Origin: Mytilinidion resinicola
Taxonomy: Eukaryota > Ascomycota > Dothideomycetes > Mytilinidiales > Mytilinidiaceae
Assembly: GCF_010093595.1 (NCBI RefSeq)
Contig: NW_022985440.1
Span: 1,938,549 to 2,002,548 of the forward strand
Reading direction: 5' to 3'
DNA length: 64,000 bases
In this document: positions 1 to 10,612 of the stretch, piece after piece
How the letters are laid out: every line of letters begins with the position of its first letter
Position numbering within the stretch: position 1 is the stretch's first letter
Made by a program: the position numbers and the translations under genes
Notes under the pieces: model-generated
What the model saw: only the letters and a program-made list of their open reading frames with translations
What the model was told of the DNA's origin: nothing
Database searches by the model: none

Positions 1-1680
1 GGTCGCTCTTCATGACTTCTTCTTTGATGCTCTTGAGAACAGACTCGACTTCGGTGCCTTTCTTTTCCCACTCGGCTTTCTGCTTTTCGGCGTACTCGCG
101 CGCACTGCGCTCTTCCCGCACTTGCTCTTGTGCCTCACCTACGCGGCGCTCGGCACTGCTGACGGCTTTCTTGAGACTGCTGACCTCAGCCTCTTTGCCG
201 GAGAGCGAGGCGGTGAGGGAAGAGACTTGGGATTGAAATCCAGACTTGAGCGACTCAAGTTCACGGATTGTGATGCTGGGTATCGAGCGAGGTGTTGGTG
301 GCGGAGGAAGTTCGAAATCGAGGAGATTTAGCAAATGACGCTTCTCAGCTGGCGTTGAAGGTACGAAGCTCGACTTGCCAGGGCTGCGCTGGTTTTGGAG
401 GAATGAAAGTAGATTGGATTCTGTGGAAGATTTTGTAGGAGAGTTACGGCTACGCGTGGGCGAACGTTGGGTTGCCGTTGAGAACGCTTCAATTTGCTGT
501 GTGAAATCGAGGAGTAGGTTCGTCGTATCGTTATCAGAAAAAATGGCGTTGCCATTGCGACGAGGCGTTGGTGACGGAGACCGGCTTTGATATCTTTTTG
601 CAGTTGCTGGTGTCGTCAGGAGGTTTGCTCGTGGGGTGGCCATACCCTATAACATGTCAGTATCTGTAAATGCGTGTAGGAGAAGATCAATCGTACCTGG
701 CTTAAGACAGATTTCGCAGGGCTCCTCACCATAGAGTTTGCAAACTTGGTCATATCAGGCATTTCCGAGAAATTGCTAAAGCAGGTATCGTCGACCATCG
801 TAGACGGGCCATCTGGGCCGTCCGGGTTGAACTCCGAAAAGCTGTCAAACTCAGCAGACCCATGGCTGTCTGAACGGGACTCTGAAGAGTTCTCCTTTTG
901 TTGCGTCTCGTGGTGCGTCTCGTGGTGTGCCTCGTAGTGGCTCTCGCTCTGCGTTTCCTCCAGTATCTTCATAGCAATTGTGAGGCCTTCATTCTCTCGC
1001 AGAGTTTGTTCCACCCGCTCAGATGATGTGCGCTTTATCGGAGACGGTCTGGCTGATTCGTGGTGCTCTTGGCTGGACTTCCGGAGCTTTGGTTCTGGCT
1101 GATCTTCATGTTCGATGGACATGCGTTTGGTGGCGGACGATCTTGTAGACGATCTTGAAAGTGTAGTTTGCTCATCCTGAACGGATCTGCGTAGAGGCGA
1201 TTCTGATCTCTCAACAGAGCTGCGCTTGCTAGGGGATAGCTTCAAGGGCGACGTGCGGTTGTGACTGGACTCACGAAGAGCGTGCTCTTCCTCATCCACG
1301 ATACTGTAATTGATCGGCGATGTCTTCTTCGAGGACAGTCTTTCCGGAATGGGTGGAGACTTGGTGGGTGTAGTCTTCTCCAATTCTCCAAACAATTGTT
1401 TACTCGGCGAATCCAGTGCCTTCACCGGGGAGGACCTGTCCTTGAAACCGAATCCCTTCTTTGGCGACAAGCGCTTGATAGCTGAGGCAAAGTTGTTGTC
1501 GTCTAGTGGTGTTTTCTTGGTGGGAGTAGAGGCGGTGTCGCGCGGCGCAACATTCTCCTGGTCGACTTCGACATGTTCTACGAAAGGCGAGCTTGGTGGA
1601 TCGCTCCAGTCGATCACATCTTCGTCCATGATATTGGCACTCGTACGGGGCGGGCTGTGGGCGTCGAGCACGGTAGACAT
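1..1680 (-). CDS. Spindle-pole-body Cut12-like protein, 3' part cut by window edge
   Basis: Exon 1 runs 1680-697 and exon 2 646-1, continuing off the window; the 50-bp intron is 696-647 (phase 0). The start is the ATG at 1680; the open frame further upstream has no ATG. The N-terminal 330 residues are low-complexity and rich in S/T-P and SPxK sites, typical of CDK targets. Exon 2 carries a DTTNLLLDFT motif, then an S/T-P-rich linker, LLNLLDFELPPPPTPRS, and a heptad-patterned, Glu/Lys-rich coiled coil up to the edge. That order matches the fungal Cut12 family, which anchors and regulates the spindle pole body at mitotic entry. The family name is from memory of these motifs; coding status is clear, the C-terminus is not visible. 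Confidence 0.78.
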
Positions 1681-2278
1681 GGTGGTTGTGGTTGTGTTGC
1701 AATTGAAGAATGGCGGAGGTGGGTGCTGTTGATGGGGATGCTTTTGTTGTTGGCAGACCCGAGTAAACACACGAGCCTTGACCTCTCAGCGACTAATGCG
1801 CGTGAATTATTGGGGTCGACCAATCAGATTATTCCATTGAAGATATAAATCGAAATCTCAACTTTGATGCCAAATGTTTGGTAGAAGTGTCTCATGAGTA
1901 GTCCTAAATGATTCCACTGGTAAACTCCCGCAAAAGCCAAATCTACATGATTCGAAGAGTGCGTTATATCCTCATAGCTGTATAGAATATCCTCCCTCAT
2001 CCTCATGCAAGAGGGGATGCATCCGAATGATATTGACATAGTTGCCAAAAATCTGTATTACCACCAACTACTACGATCAACACCAAATTGCTGGTTTGAA
2101 GCAGAGTAGAAAAGACTGAATTTCTTTGTAATAGAATTTCTTCTGTCAAGACGCTCAGCTCGTAGAAAATATCTACTCCTGAGAAGGTAGAGAAATGAGG
2201 CAGGGTATCTGATTCCTGATCGACCAAAAGTCGTTCGATCCGTGCAGTCGCAACGGCCAATCCATAGAGGACTGCCGT
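1681..2278. other. Spacer, no gene seen
   Basis: This lies between the 5' end of the Cut12-like gene and the 3' end of the oxidoreductase. Open frames here are short and lack family motifs or plausible splice structure. I see no repeat or RNA gene. Confidence 0.6.
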
Positions 2279-3013
2279 CTACACCTTCTTCTTCCCTGCC
2301 GAGCACACAGCAGGCTTCTCATGAACGAACTCAGGCTCCGTCTTCTCTGCCTGGTCAAGCAACCACCCAGCCAACTCATTGCGATACACAAACGAAACGA
2401 AGTCGCTCTCACCCACATACGTCGTCGCAGCCTCTCCATCCGGACCGTTCGTAACCAAACCAAGTCGATAGATGGTCCAATCCAGATCCTTGGCTTCCTC
2501 GTCAAAGGTCTTGCCTATGTTGATGATCTCGGTCCACGTCGGACGACCAAAAAGCCATATGAAGAACACCATTGCACGCACGAGAAAGGAAGGCTTGTCT
2601 TTCGGATCCGTGATGCTGAGCGTGCCCATGACGAAGATACGCTTTACGCCGTGTTCGCGCATGAGATTGATGATGAGCTTATAAGGCGTAACCAACGTAT
2701 CAGGCGCGATACGAAGACCAGATGGACCGAGAACAGAGATAACAGCGTCGGATCCTTTGATAGCCGTTGACAAGAGATCCTCGTCCCAAAGGTAGCCTTC
2801 GATGATCTGGGAGTAGATTAGACGCTGGTCACGTGGGAATCATGGGCAACTTCAGCGTACCGAGACTTGGTCATGGTCCTGCCACTTATCTGGTATCTTC
2901 GATGGGTTCCTGGCGAAAACACGGACATGGTGTCCATTCGCAACGGCTTTTTCGAGGAAGATAAGCCCGGCGGGACCAGTTCCTCCGAGTAGGCAGAATG
3001 TTTTGGGGGCCAT
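2279..3013 (-). CDS. NmrA-type atypical short-chain oxidoreductase (NAD(P)-binding)
   Basis: Two exons, 3013-2861 and 2806-2279, with a 54-bp intron (2860-2807, phase 0) give 226 residues. The ATG at 3013 opens directly on the first beta strand. The dinucleotide-binding loop LLGGTGPAG lies at residues 8-16, followed by a basic HHVRVFARNPSK segment that commonly selects NADPH. After the intron come DAVISVLGP and VKRIFVMGT. There is no classical YxxxK active site, as expected for atypical SDRs of the NmrA/flavin-reductase type. Substrate cannot be told. The splice choice restores a continuous family-like segment ending IIEGYLWDEDLL. Neighbours do not suggest a pathway. Confidence 0.85.
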
Positions 3014-4031
3014 GGTGATGGAATATGCTGGATAGCTGTACACACTTCGACGAATTATGCGCGTAGAGGAGAGTATATGTATTCGAAATTTATCGGTATG
3101 GTGATTGCATTCTTACAAATGTCGGGTGGGTCCGTGGTCTGAATGGCGTCAAGCTTGGCAGATGTCCTTGGCATCGGAACGTAGGCCTTCCGTCCCGTTT
3201 GTAACCTCCCTCTCGTCTCAAGCATCACTTACGACGTCTATCTTAGGCCTACAGAAACCAGTATCATCTACAAATGATCCAAACCCCCAGGAGGCCTTCA
3301 AGGAGTTGCCCGCCCGCACAAGAAGCTACCGCAAACTAACACAAACTACGGTGTTGTAGAATTGACATCTGCTCCATGCATTTTGCGTCTCTCAGGTAGG
3401 CCCTCATTGATTTATCAACGCGCGCAAAGAGGCATATCAAACCAGCCTGAATCGCGGCGTTCTGGAGAGGACATTGAGATTGAATCACTAATTTGCGCAG
3501 TAAGTTTGACGCTATCTCAAAATCACGTGACCTCCCTAATTCTCTTGTCTTCTTCTCACTACTTACCACCTATTGGCCACTGCTTAGGGTACCCCTATCG
3601 GCTTCCAAGACTTTGCAGACGATGTAAATAATGAAGCGGTAGATATGAGACTGCATATTGACTGAGCAGCTACTTGCCAGTTGAGCTACTCCTCACAATG
3701 GTATCACGCGAGCAGAAGCGAACCCCGAATAGTGCTATATGCGAGTGCCCAGGCTTTTGACATATCACTGTAGTGAGTTCGGAGGCCGCCTTCCGTAGCT
3801 CCTACCTATTGGTGAAGGATGTTCCACGAGCGGTGGGGAGACCTTGGGCACGGCGGCAACTGAACCTTGGGACCAACCTCCGCGTAAGAATGGGAACCTC
3901 AGTATCTCTTCTACTTCACCTTCCCACACTTAACACTATCTCACAATCGCACAACTACACTCAACCGGCCAATTGTTCGGTCCTTCAACCCAAACAAACC
4001 TTCCGAATCAGAGTTTTCCACTTTCTCTACC
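3014..4031. other. 1 kb spacer, one TCACGTGA palindrome
   Basis: No coding pattern stands out. A perfect TCACGTGA octamer sits at 3523-3530, one of six in intergenic DNA of this window. Otherwise I see nothing. Confidence 0.55.
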
Positions 4032-4822
4032 ATGGCCGACAGACAAAACGAACAGCCTTCGCGCAAACACGGCACTATCAAGACTGACTTTGAACGACCG
4101 TCACCGAAGCGCTGCAAGCTCGAGACATCCTCAGCTTCACCAGGCAACACCCAAATTCACACCGAAACATCTCCGCTTCTCGCTTTACCCACCGAGCTTC
4201 GCTTGGAGATCTACAGATACGTTCTCGGCTCTGACCCTCCCCATCACTGCGCTGTCCGGCCTATGACGCACTTCCCACGCTTCTCAAAGACTGAAATGCC
4301 AACGCTCTTCCACCCCTCCAAAATCGCGCTTCCCGCCATCTACCATAAATCCGCGCTAAATGCGCCGCAATGGTCTACCAGCACAGCCTCAGCTTCAGCA
4401 TCTCCTCCCACACCGCCCTACATAAGCTGACGCGACAACTCGGCGAAGCCGGTCTAGCGAACGTGACTCGCCTGCGCATTGACTGGAATGACAACCCCAT
4501 CAATGTATACGCGTTGCGTAATATAAAGCCGACAGTTGGAGCCTTGCTGGCGCAGTATTCGAGACTGAAGACGCTGAAGATTGCACTACTTCCGAGAGCC
4601 GACCGTCCCACTACAACGAAGCCTGAAGAATTCGTGCGGTTGCATGGCTTGGGTGACCTGGCGAAGAAGGGAGTGGAAGTGGAACTTTGTCAACATCGAG
4701 ACCTGCGGTATTGGTTTGAGTGGTATGGAAAGGAGACCGCGTGGGTTGACGCTGTCGGCGCTATTCTAGATGAGGCGAAGGGGAAGAATGGGAGGAGAGA
4801 TGAAAACTCGTTCGTGGTGTGA
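4032..4822 (+). pseudogene. F-box-like protein, broken by one frame shift
   Basis: The first frame (ATG at 4032) gives a basic N-terminus and then LLALPTELRLEIYRYVLG, the F-box-like opening helix common in fungal proteins. Near 4346-4352 the frame is lost. The next frame, read from IRAKCAAMVYQHSLSFSIS, continues as a leucine-rich body (VTRLRIDWN, LKTLKIALLP) to a stop at 4822. No GT-AG intron of normal size joins the two, while one missing base would. Intact length would be about 260 residues. Either the gene is decaying or the assembly dropped a base. The F-box assignment rests on the LPxELRxxIY pattern only. Confidence 0.6.
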
Positions 4823-4890
4823 ATTAGAGTGCGAGGATGAATGGCTTGAGGTGGTCTTGACGGCGTTTGGCGTCTTTCACTGACCGTGTG

Positions 4891-5255
4891 GGATCGAAAC
4901 TCGATGTCACAGGCACGGCGATGCGAATTAGGTGGGCGGCGTTTGGGTAGCCTTCTTCGTTTGATAAGTATAGTTCTCGGAATTGATCTAGGCAATGAGG
5001 CAGTTTGCTATCGCTTCCCCGATATTTGTCGGCCATCAGCTAGCTAAGAAGGATGAATCCATAATGTCATAGGCACGGTTTTGTGAATTAGGTGGGTGGC
5101 ATTTAGGCAACTTTCTTTATTTGATAAGCACAGTTCTGGGAATTGATCTGGGGGAAAAGGCAGTTTTCTATCGCTTTGCCGATGTTTGTCTGCCTTCAGC
5201 TAGCTACGAAACATGAAACCGCGATGTCACATTTAAAACACTGGGAATTAAGTAG
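4891..5255. repeat. Tandem repeat, 160-bp period, about 2.3 copies
   Basis: Copy 1 is 4891-5050, copy 2 is 5051-5210, and a decayed third start runs 5211 to about 5255. Anchors recur exactly 160 bp apart: ATGTCAC at 4904, 5064 (as ATGTCAT) and 5224. Shared blocks include GCGAATTAGGTGG/GTGAATTAGGTGG, TTTGATAAG and ATCAGCTAGCTA/TTCAGCTAGCTA. Many differences are C-to-T or G-to-A, which suits RIP. No coding capacity is evident. Confidence 0.85.
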
Positions 5256-5496
5256 TTCACTTATATCAGAATCACATTAGTGTATCTTCATGGGAGAGAT
5301 GCGTGGGCCGTTGGGACCATCACGTAGCGATCTCGCACTCCACTAATGTGTCTACTTCTTTGCTGCCGTCACATCCAGCTCAACAAGATGACATTGCGAA
5401 CGCTGCATCGATATCTCAATAGCTCAGCACTGAGAGGGAGATGCATCAGACGTTGACTGCAGTGATTAGCCAGCACTCTCTCGGCAATCTTGATAG

Positions 5497-5503
5497 TATA
5501 AAT
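5497..5503 (+). promoter_or_regulatory. TATA-like element
   Basis: TATAAAT lies about 95 bp before the ATG of the first proline-rich gene. This is pattern only; its use is not shown. Confidence 0.35.
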
Positions 5504-5593
5504 CCTTACCTTCAACTCCCCTTCATCGTCCAGAACCCATTCATCCCATTTTCCCTTCAAAACCCAAACCACTCCAGCAAACAGTCCCCCAAA

Positions 5594-5987
5594 ATGAACC
5601 CCTTCCCACCCCCCTCCCAAACCCCCGGCGTCGGCTCACCCCCCGGCGCCATCCCCTGGCCCTACACCGGCCCCAACGGCGTGAACCCCTACCCGGGACC
5701 AGCTCAAGGCCCTCCAATCCAGCCCGGCGGACCACCAACCCACACAACTCCCTTCCCCGCGCCCTACAACGGTAATCAGCTCCCACCGCCGTCGATGGTG
5801 TACGGCGCCGGCGCACCGCCAGGCTCCACTCCGTTCCCTTACACGGGTCCCCGGGGGCACAAATCCTTACCCGGGCCCGGCGATGGGGCCGCCGCTGTAT
5901 ATGGGAGGCCCGCCGACGAACTCGACGCCGGTGCAGGGGCAATATAATCCGTATGGTGCCTACCCGGTTTCCATAACGCCGCGCTAG
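5594..5987 (+). pseudogene. Proline/glycine-rich repeat protein, one-base frame break
   Basis: The start is the ATG at 5594 (MNPFPPPSQTPGVG). The protein is built from two diverged copies of a unit PPGxxPxPYTGPxGxNPYPGP. In the second unit the frame breaks in a five-G run at 5853-5857. Dropping one G continues as GTNPYPGPAMGPPLYMGGPP, mirroring the first unit, and ends at a stop at 5985-5987 (about 130 residues). As written, the frame instead ends at 5947 in unrelated sequence. No signal peptide, membrane span or catalytic motif is visible. Function is unknown; such low-complexity proteins can be structural or intrinsically disordered. Confidence 0.65.
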
Positions 5988-6529
5988 ACTGAGGGGCAGA
6001 ACCGTGGGCATAATGGTGCTGGGGTGAATAGGGCGTGGGGGCAGTTGGGAGGTCCTCGGGGCCGCAGGTGAGCGTGCGTGTGAAATCTGGTGGCCGAGGC
6101 GGTAGTGTGTGGAGAGTGGCGAGGAGATGCCCGCCATGGTTGGGAGCGTTTGGTTGAAACACTTCGTGTGGAGTTTCGCGGTGAAGGGAAATTCGGTGTT
6201 GTATTAGATAGAATAGAGCCTAAAGGTCTTGAAAAATAGACTCTGGGAGATGACAGGTTCTGTGTTCGAGGTGTCGCTGAAGCATGACGAGGCGGGAGGC
6301 TTTATTGGCGAAAGGAGTGCTTTGCTGGTCGAAGGCGTGTCTTGCAAGAGTGTCATCGTGACAACGTGTCGACAGCTCATAAAGAAGATGAGTTAGACAA
6401 ACCTCCCTCCCACAAACAGTCCACTAAGATGTGCTCTATCTATTCTTTTGACCGCCATAGTATCATCCCTCCTTCTCTCGCAACGGAAGTAGTTCATCAA
6501 AGATTGATCGCACGGGAAGCATTAGTAAG
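5988..6529. other. Spacer between the two proline-rich genes
   Basis: The opposite strand of this region and of the preceding gene has long open frames, but they mirror GC-rich proline codons and show no protein family features. Nothing else is seen. Confidence 0.5.
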
Positions 6530-6939
6530 ATGTACCCCTTCGGTCCTCTGCGCTCGTTCGCGGCTCCCTCTGGCCGCCTGCTTGACGGACAAGGTTCGTC
6601 TTACCCTGCTCCAAGCTCTACAGCCAACAGTACGGGTGTCATTACTCCCAAGATCTACCCTTTTGGGCCTCCAGGCCCGCTTTCACTATCTTTCTCCGAC
6701 ACTTCTGGCCCACCAAATGCACCACTAGCATCCTCCCCTTGGATGGGCGTCCTCCGCACATTACCGTCCCACAAAATGAAGCTTACCCGGTTCCGGGGTA
6801 CGTGGGAGGGCAATATGGGTACTCTCGTCCAAAGTCGGGACTCGATTACGGAGGATATCCTCCCAACACGGGTTATGCAGGACAGAACGTGGAGTACCCA
6901 GCAAGGGAGACTCATCTTGGGTCGTGGCAGTTCAGATGA
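6530..6939 (+). pseudogene. Second proline/glycine/tyrosine-rich protein, frame break in a C run
   Basis: The ATG at 6530 opens MYPFGPLRSFAAPSG; the unit KIYPFGPPGP echoes the neighbour's YPGP/PYTGP style. The frame stays protein-like to about 6740, then the neighbouring frame takes over with GYVGGQYGYSRP, LDYGGYPPNTGYAG and a stop at 6937-6939. The switch sits at or near CCCC at 6735-6738, and one lost base would explain it. Intact length would be about 136 residues. With the gene at 5594 this looks like a tandem pair of related low-complexity proteins, each broken by one base in a homopolymer. Function is unknown. Confidence 0.55.
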
Positions 6940-7747
6940 AACTAGAGGGTGTGAGCTTCGCCAGTGAAGTCGGTATGCTAAGACACTCGACTCATGATAA
7001 GTGACTATGTGATGAATGATGAGCAGCTTCTTAAACATTAAACGATGAGAAGACTTGTCGGGAAGAGATTGAAAGCGCCAGTAGCTGAGACAAAGACTTC
7101 ATCTTATCTTGAATCACACTGGTGAGAGCGACGAGTAGAATGCAACCTCATTTTGTAGAGTATCAAAAGAGAAGGCTTGCCGTGATATGCGCCTTATGTC
7201 GTCTTCCTTGATGCTGGGCAAGACCTTGAGTCGCGTCTTCTTGCCGAGTATGGTAGAATATGTCGGCCTGGGCTCGTATTAGCAGTGACTAGGGAGACTA
7301 CAAGCGTTTGTGGCTTAAATTTGGATGCGATGTATTTTGGAATCGGAGATTAATGGCGGTGAGGTTGACGCTGCGAAGCACAACGGATGGGGTTACAATT
7401 TTAGGTCCCGTGTTAGAACACCCAACCTTCTTCATCCTCTACGTTTTTGCTTAACTTGAACAAACTCAATCCAGAAAAACCACTTCTGGACCCCTGCAGT
7501 CTTGAGACTTCCCATAACATGATTTTGCCATTTCTAGCCAGCCCTCTAAGCACGTCACCACGCAAAGAAAAAGACGTCGATTTCAGAAGCGCAAACTACC
7601 ATAATAAGTTACTTTGATCTATCAAATTCGGGAAGTTTATGTCGACGTACATGACGGAAAGTTGTTGTGGGCCTTAATGAGCACAACCAAGGGGCTCAAG
7701 ATCCGCTGTCCTCCTATCCCTCGACCCTTGTCCAGGTTCATGCGCAA
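6940..7747. other. Spacer, no gene seen
   Basis: There are no convincing open frames, repeats or RNA genes between the proline-rich pair and the F-box-like pseudogene. Confidence 0.5.
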
Positions 7748-7957
7748 TTATCTCGGTGTCATTTTCTTGAGTTCTTTCTGTACTTGCCTTTGTTTCCATT
7801 TTTTCTCTGCTTGCCTTTCCTCTTCCGCCATCTGCTTCATCTTCAGCTCCTCTTCCAAGACCACTCTCCTGCGGAATTCCTCCCACCTCTCATCACCACC
7901 TTCATAAGGTCTCCATTCGGCCATACCACAATCCAGCTTCTTCTTGTACATATTTTG

Positions 7958-7990
7958 GAGCCTGTTCTATTGCCTCGTACGGTAGCGTAC
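7958..7990 (+). repeat. Left terminal inverted repeat
   Basis: This pairs with the right repeat with 32 of 33 matches; the mismatch is at position 12. It is immediately preceded by TTG. Confidence 0.88.
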
Positions 7991-8793
7991 GTAGACCCTG
8001 CAAATCACCGTACAACCGCGCACGGCCTCGTACTCTACTTTATCACAATTATGTTTTGTTGACCTGCCGTATAAGTAGCTTAGTGTCACAGTAGTGTCAC
8101 AATAAACACTGTACGTTAATTCCTGTCGTTGCAGTGCCAAGCCCTTACATAAATTTGTGATGTACGTACGGTGGCTAATGTGAAATTCTACCCTTCCCGT
8201 TAGTTTCAGGATATAACATACTTACCCTAGCATAAAAAGTCTACCACCCTCCCCTTATTATAACTGACATTGATGTAATACTTGCTATATTTTATTAATT
8301 AGTAGTCTTCTTTCTACTCTAGCCTTAAAAAAGACATATTTTTTTTTAAATATACCACTTTTAACTTTAGGACTCAGGTTGAAAATTGATGTGAACTCTG
8401 TCTTATTTCGGGGGCCCGAAGGCCAAACTATATACTACGTAGGAAGTGACTGTATGCATAGGCAGAAGCACTAATTGGAGGCAGCAGTAGGCAGCATTAG
8501 GCAGGGTAGGCCACCGTACCCCAACCCCTCTCTGTAGAAGTTGTAACTGGCTAGGCATGTAGGCAGCTACTATGCCAGCAACTCCAAGTCTGTACGTAGG
8601 TGACCGTGAACCGTATGAGTTGTTGATCCTAGGTTGTAGCTGTTACAACCCGAGTTTAGGCTTATACCATTAACAGAACACGCAGCGTATAAGGTGGCCT
8701 TAATTACGACTATAAATTAACTCAAATCTATAGGATATAGGGCTTAGTAATTGGCCCATTATACGGATGTTTGGCGTTGATGTACGCACTGAT

Positions 8794-8826
8794 GTACGCT
8801 ACCGTACGAGGCAAAAGAACAGGCTC
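8794..8826 (-). repeat. Right terminal inverted repeat
   Basis: This is the reverse complement of the left repeat, followed by TTG at 8827-8829. Confidence 0.88.
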
Positions 8827-10082
8827 TTGATCATCGTGAATCTTATGACGATACCAGACTGCACCTACATCGGGTCTGGGTATTATGAGTTCACCGGTCC
8901 TACTCCTTGGAAGATAAGATCGATCTTCATCCGATGGCTCATCGAAACAAGAGGTAATGTCTATCTCCGAGTTCAACTCTGGCTGCCAGAGAACTTTGAT
9001 CTTGAATCCTCGCTCCCGTAGCTCAAAAAGCTCAGGCGAGAAATTCTTTAGACCATACATGATTTCATGATGGGTTTGATGAGTTTGCAGTACCAGCGAA
9101 AACAGCAAGTTTCGGCGGCCTGGAACATCCTGACTATAATGCAGGAGCATGAAAAGCCTCGCAAGCTCATCTCGATAAGGATTCAGTGAGAATTTTCCTT
9201 GAGAAGGGTCCATTGAAAGCTCTCGGCACGACTTGAACCAACTTCTCTAAAGCCAGAGCTAGGAAACAGCCGAAGTCGTCTGACATAGTCTGCAGGTACG
9301 ACACCAAGTCCAAAGACATCGTTATGTAGAGCACCCCACATTTGGTGTTCGGGGGTGAACTCAGGCTCGGCTACCTCGTAGAAAGTTCCCAGGGCCTCTC
9401 TAGCGACCTCTTCACCAACGTAGGAAGGGTACAAGCACCGTTGGCCCATTCTTCTTGCCAGGCTCTTGTGTGGTGTGGTCGTTGCGTGCGAGTACATCAA
9501 GCGGCACGCAGAGGTTCACTCGGTCGGGCATGAGTAACTTGTAGATCTCGTCGCGGAGCTCGCGGGGGAGGAGATCTCGGATGTTTCGTGCGAGCTCAAG
9601 GGAGGCTTTTCGATCGGCAGCACAGGCTTGCTTCAACAAATTCCTAAGCCACGTGTTAGCATGAAAGATGCCAAAGCAGATGAAAGGAACGGTGTCTCCA
9701 TACAAGTTGGCTGCATGGTTGACGACGGCTACGTTTGGTTGCACTCTGACATTGCCATCGGAATCTGGAAAGCTAGACTCGTTAGATATGGATGGATCAA
9801 GGAAGGGAAGCAAGCAATCATTGCTAGACGCTTCGTCTTGGACTGGAAGCACTGCAGGCTGCTCCTCTGGCGAGCGTTGTTGGCTTATGTTGCAGCAATT
9901 TGGTGTGATGAGTTTGGTGAAAAGAAGAGCAGAGAGAAGAGCGGGGAATCGCGTCGATATGTAGGTTGCGTCTGTGTCACATCGTACAAGAAATTCCATA
10001 CGGTATCACATTTTCGCCATCTAATGAGCACCGCGGCTTTCGGATACTCGCATTATCACAGCCTCCGGCCTAGTCACACGGC

Positions 10083-10340
10083 ACCCTTCTACTCGTACTT
10101 GACTTCGGATTTAAGCAACACGCCTTATCTTGTTATTTCGACCTCATGACTCATCTTCCCATACTCAATTCCCTGCTTGCTGAAGAAAAGTGGCGGCGTA
10201 TCGAACGGCGTCTCTAGCCGTATTCTGATCTTGTAGAGGCGTGCCACCTCGGCCACATTACGGTTTGTAGCACTCTGAGTCTCCGGGTACAAGATAGAAA
10301 GGGGGAGCTAATTCTGCGGAATACCCGATGCATACTGTCA
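10083..10340 (-). pseudogene. Relic of the Hsp70-like gene's last exon
   Basis: This segment matches the 3' exon of the Hsp70-like gene (about 14880-15180), for example GAAGAAAAGTGGC and ACGGCGTCTCTAGCCGTATTCTG. It has lost the reading frame. The homology continues downstream into 9870-9960, which matches 14712-14810, so a whole block was duplicated. The rest of the spacer to 10612 holds an (ATC)6 microsatellite at about 10428-10446 and a stretch (10411-10490) resembling 33107-33190. Confidence 0.75.
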
Positions 10341-10612
10341 GGGAGTAGCGGTGAGGGCCACTGCAGGCACGTGTCACCTCTTGTATACCTATAGCCTCAC
10401 CTTCCTCCAGACCTCCCTCTCTTCTCTATCATCATCATCATCATCCAATACATCACGTACACGGCAATAGCTTCATGTTCCGTGACACATACCTATAAAG
10501 ATGATAGAAGCTACCGCGATAGGGTTATCGAGTTTCTATGCCCATCCCAGATTATGATATGGCAGTGTTCTGGGTTTCGAGGAACGTACCTCTACGGTGG
10601 ATATGAGTGCCA

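Larger units (their letters stand above)
7958..8826. mobile_element. 869-bp non-autonomous inverted-repeat element (PIF/Harbinger-like MITE)
   Basis: The ends are 33-bp terminal inverted repeats, 7958-7990 and 8794-8826, beginning GAGCCTGTTCT and differing at one position. A 3-bp direct repeat TTG flanks both sides (7955-7957 and 8827-8829), consistent with a target-site duplication. The interior is AT-rich with no transposase-sized frame and has a run of GGCAG motifs near 8480-8510. A short TSD and a GAGCCTGTT-type end recall PIF/Harbinger and Tourist MITEs, although those usually target TWA, so the superfamily is an inference. It sits inside the coding sequence of the F-box-like pseudogene. 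Confidence 0.85.
7748..9999 (-). pseudogene. F-box-like/coiled-coil protein split by a transposon; paralogue of the 26172 gene
   Basis: Read from the ATG at 9999, the frame gives DLLPRELRDEIYKLLMPDRV, then shifts near 9490 to CLYPSYVGEEVAREAL and FGLGVVPADYVRRL, and shifts again near 9213 to LFELRERGFKIKVLW and HKIHDDQ. An 869-bp element (7958-8826) follows, after which NMYKKKLDCGMAEWRP and a Glu/Lys-rich coiled coil run to a stop at 7748. Each block aligns in order with the intact paralogue at 26172-27807 (LFPAYVGGEIATEAL, FGLGVVARPFVRRL, VFELREKGWKI, VYKKMRS). Two frame shifts, the insertion and an early stop relative to the paralogue mark it as dead. The 5' end lies against a relic of the Hsp70-like gene. 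Confidence 0.85.

Noticed and set aside
5541..6137. Long minus-strand open frame, 198 codons, opposite the proline-rich gene
   Set aside because: It is the mirror of GC-rich proline/glycine codons, with no family features; the plus strand shows repeated protein units.
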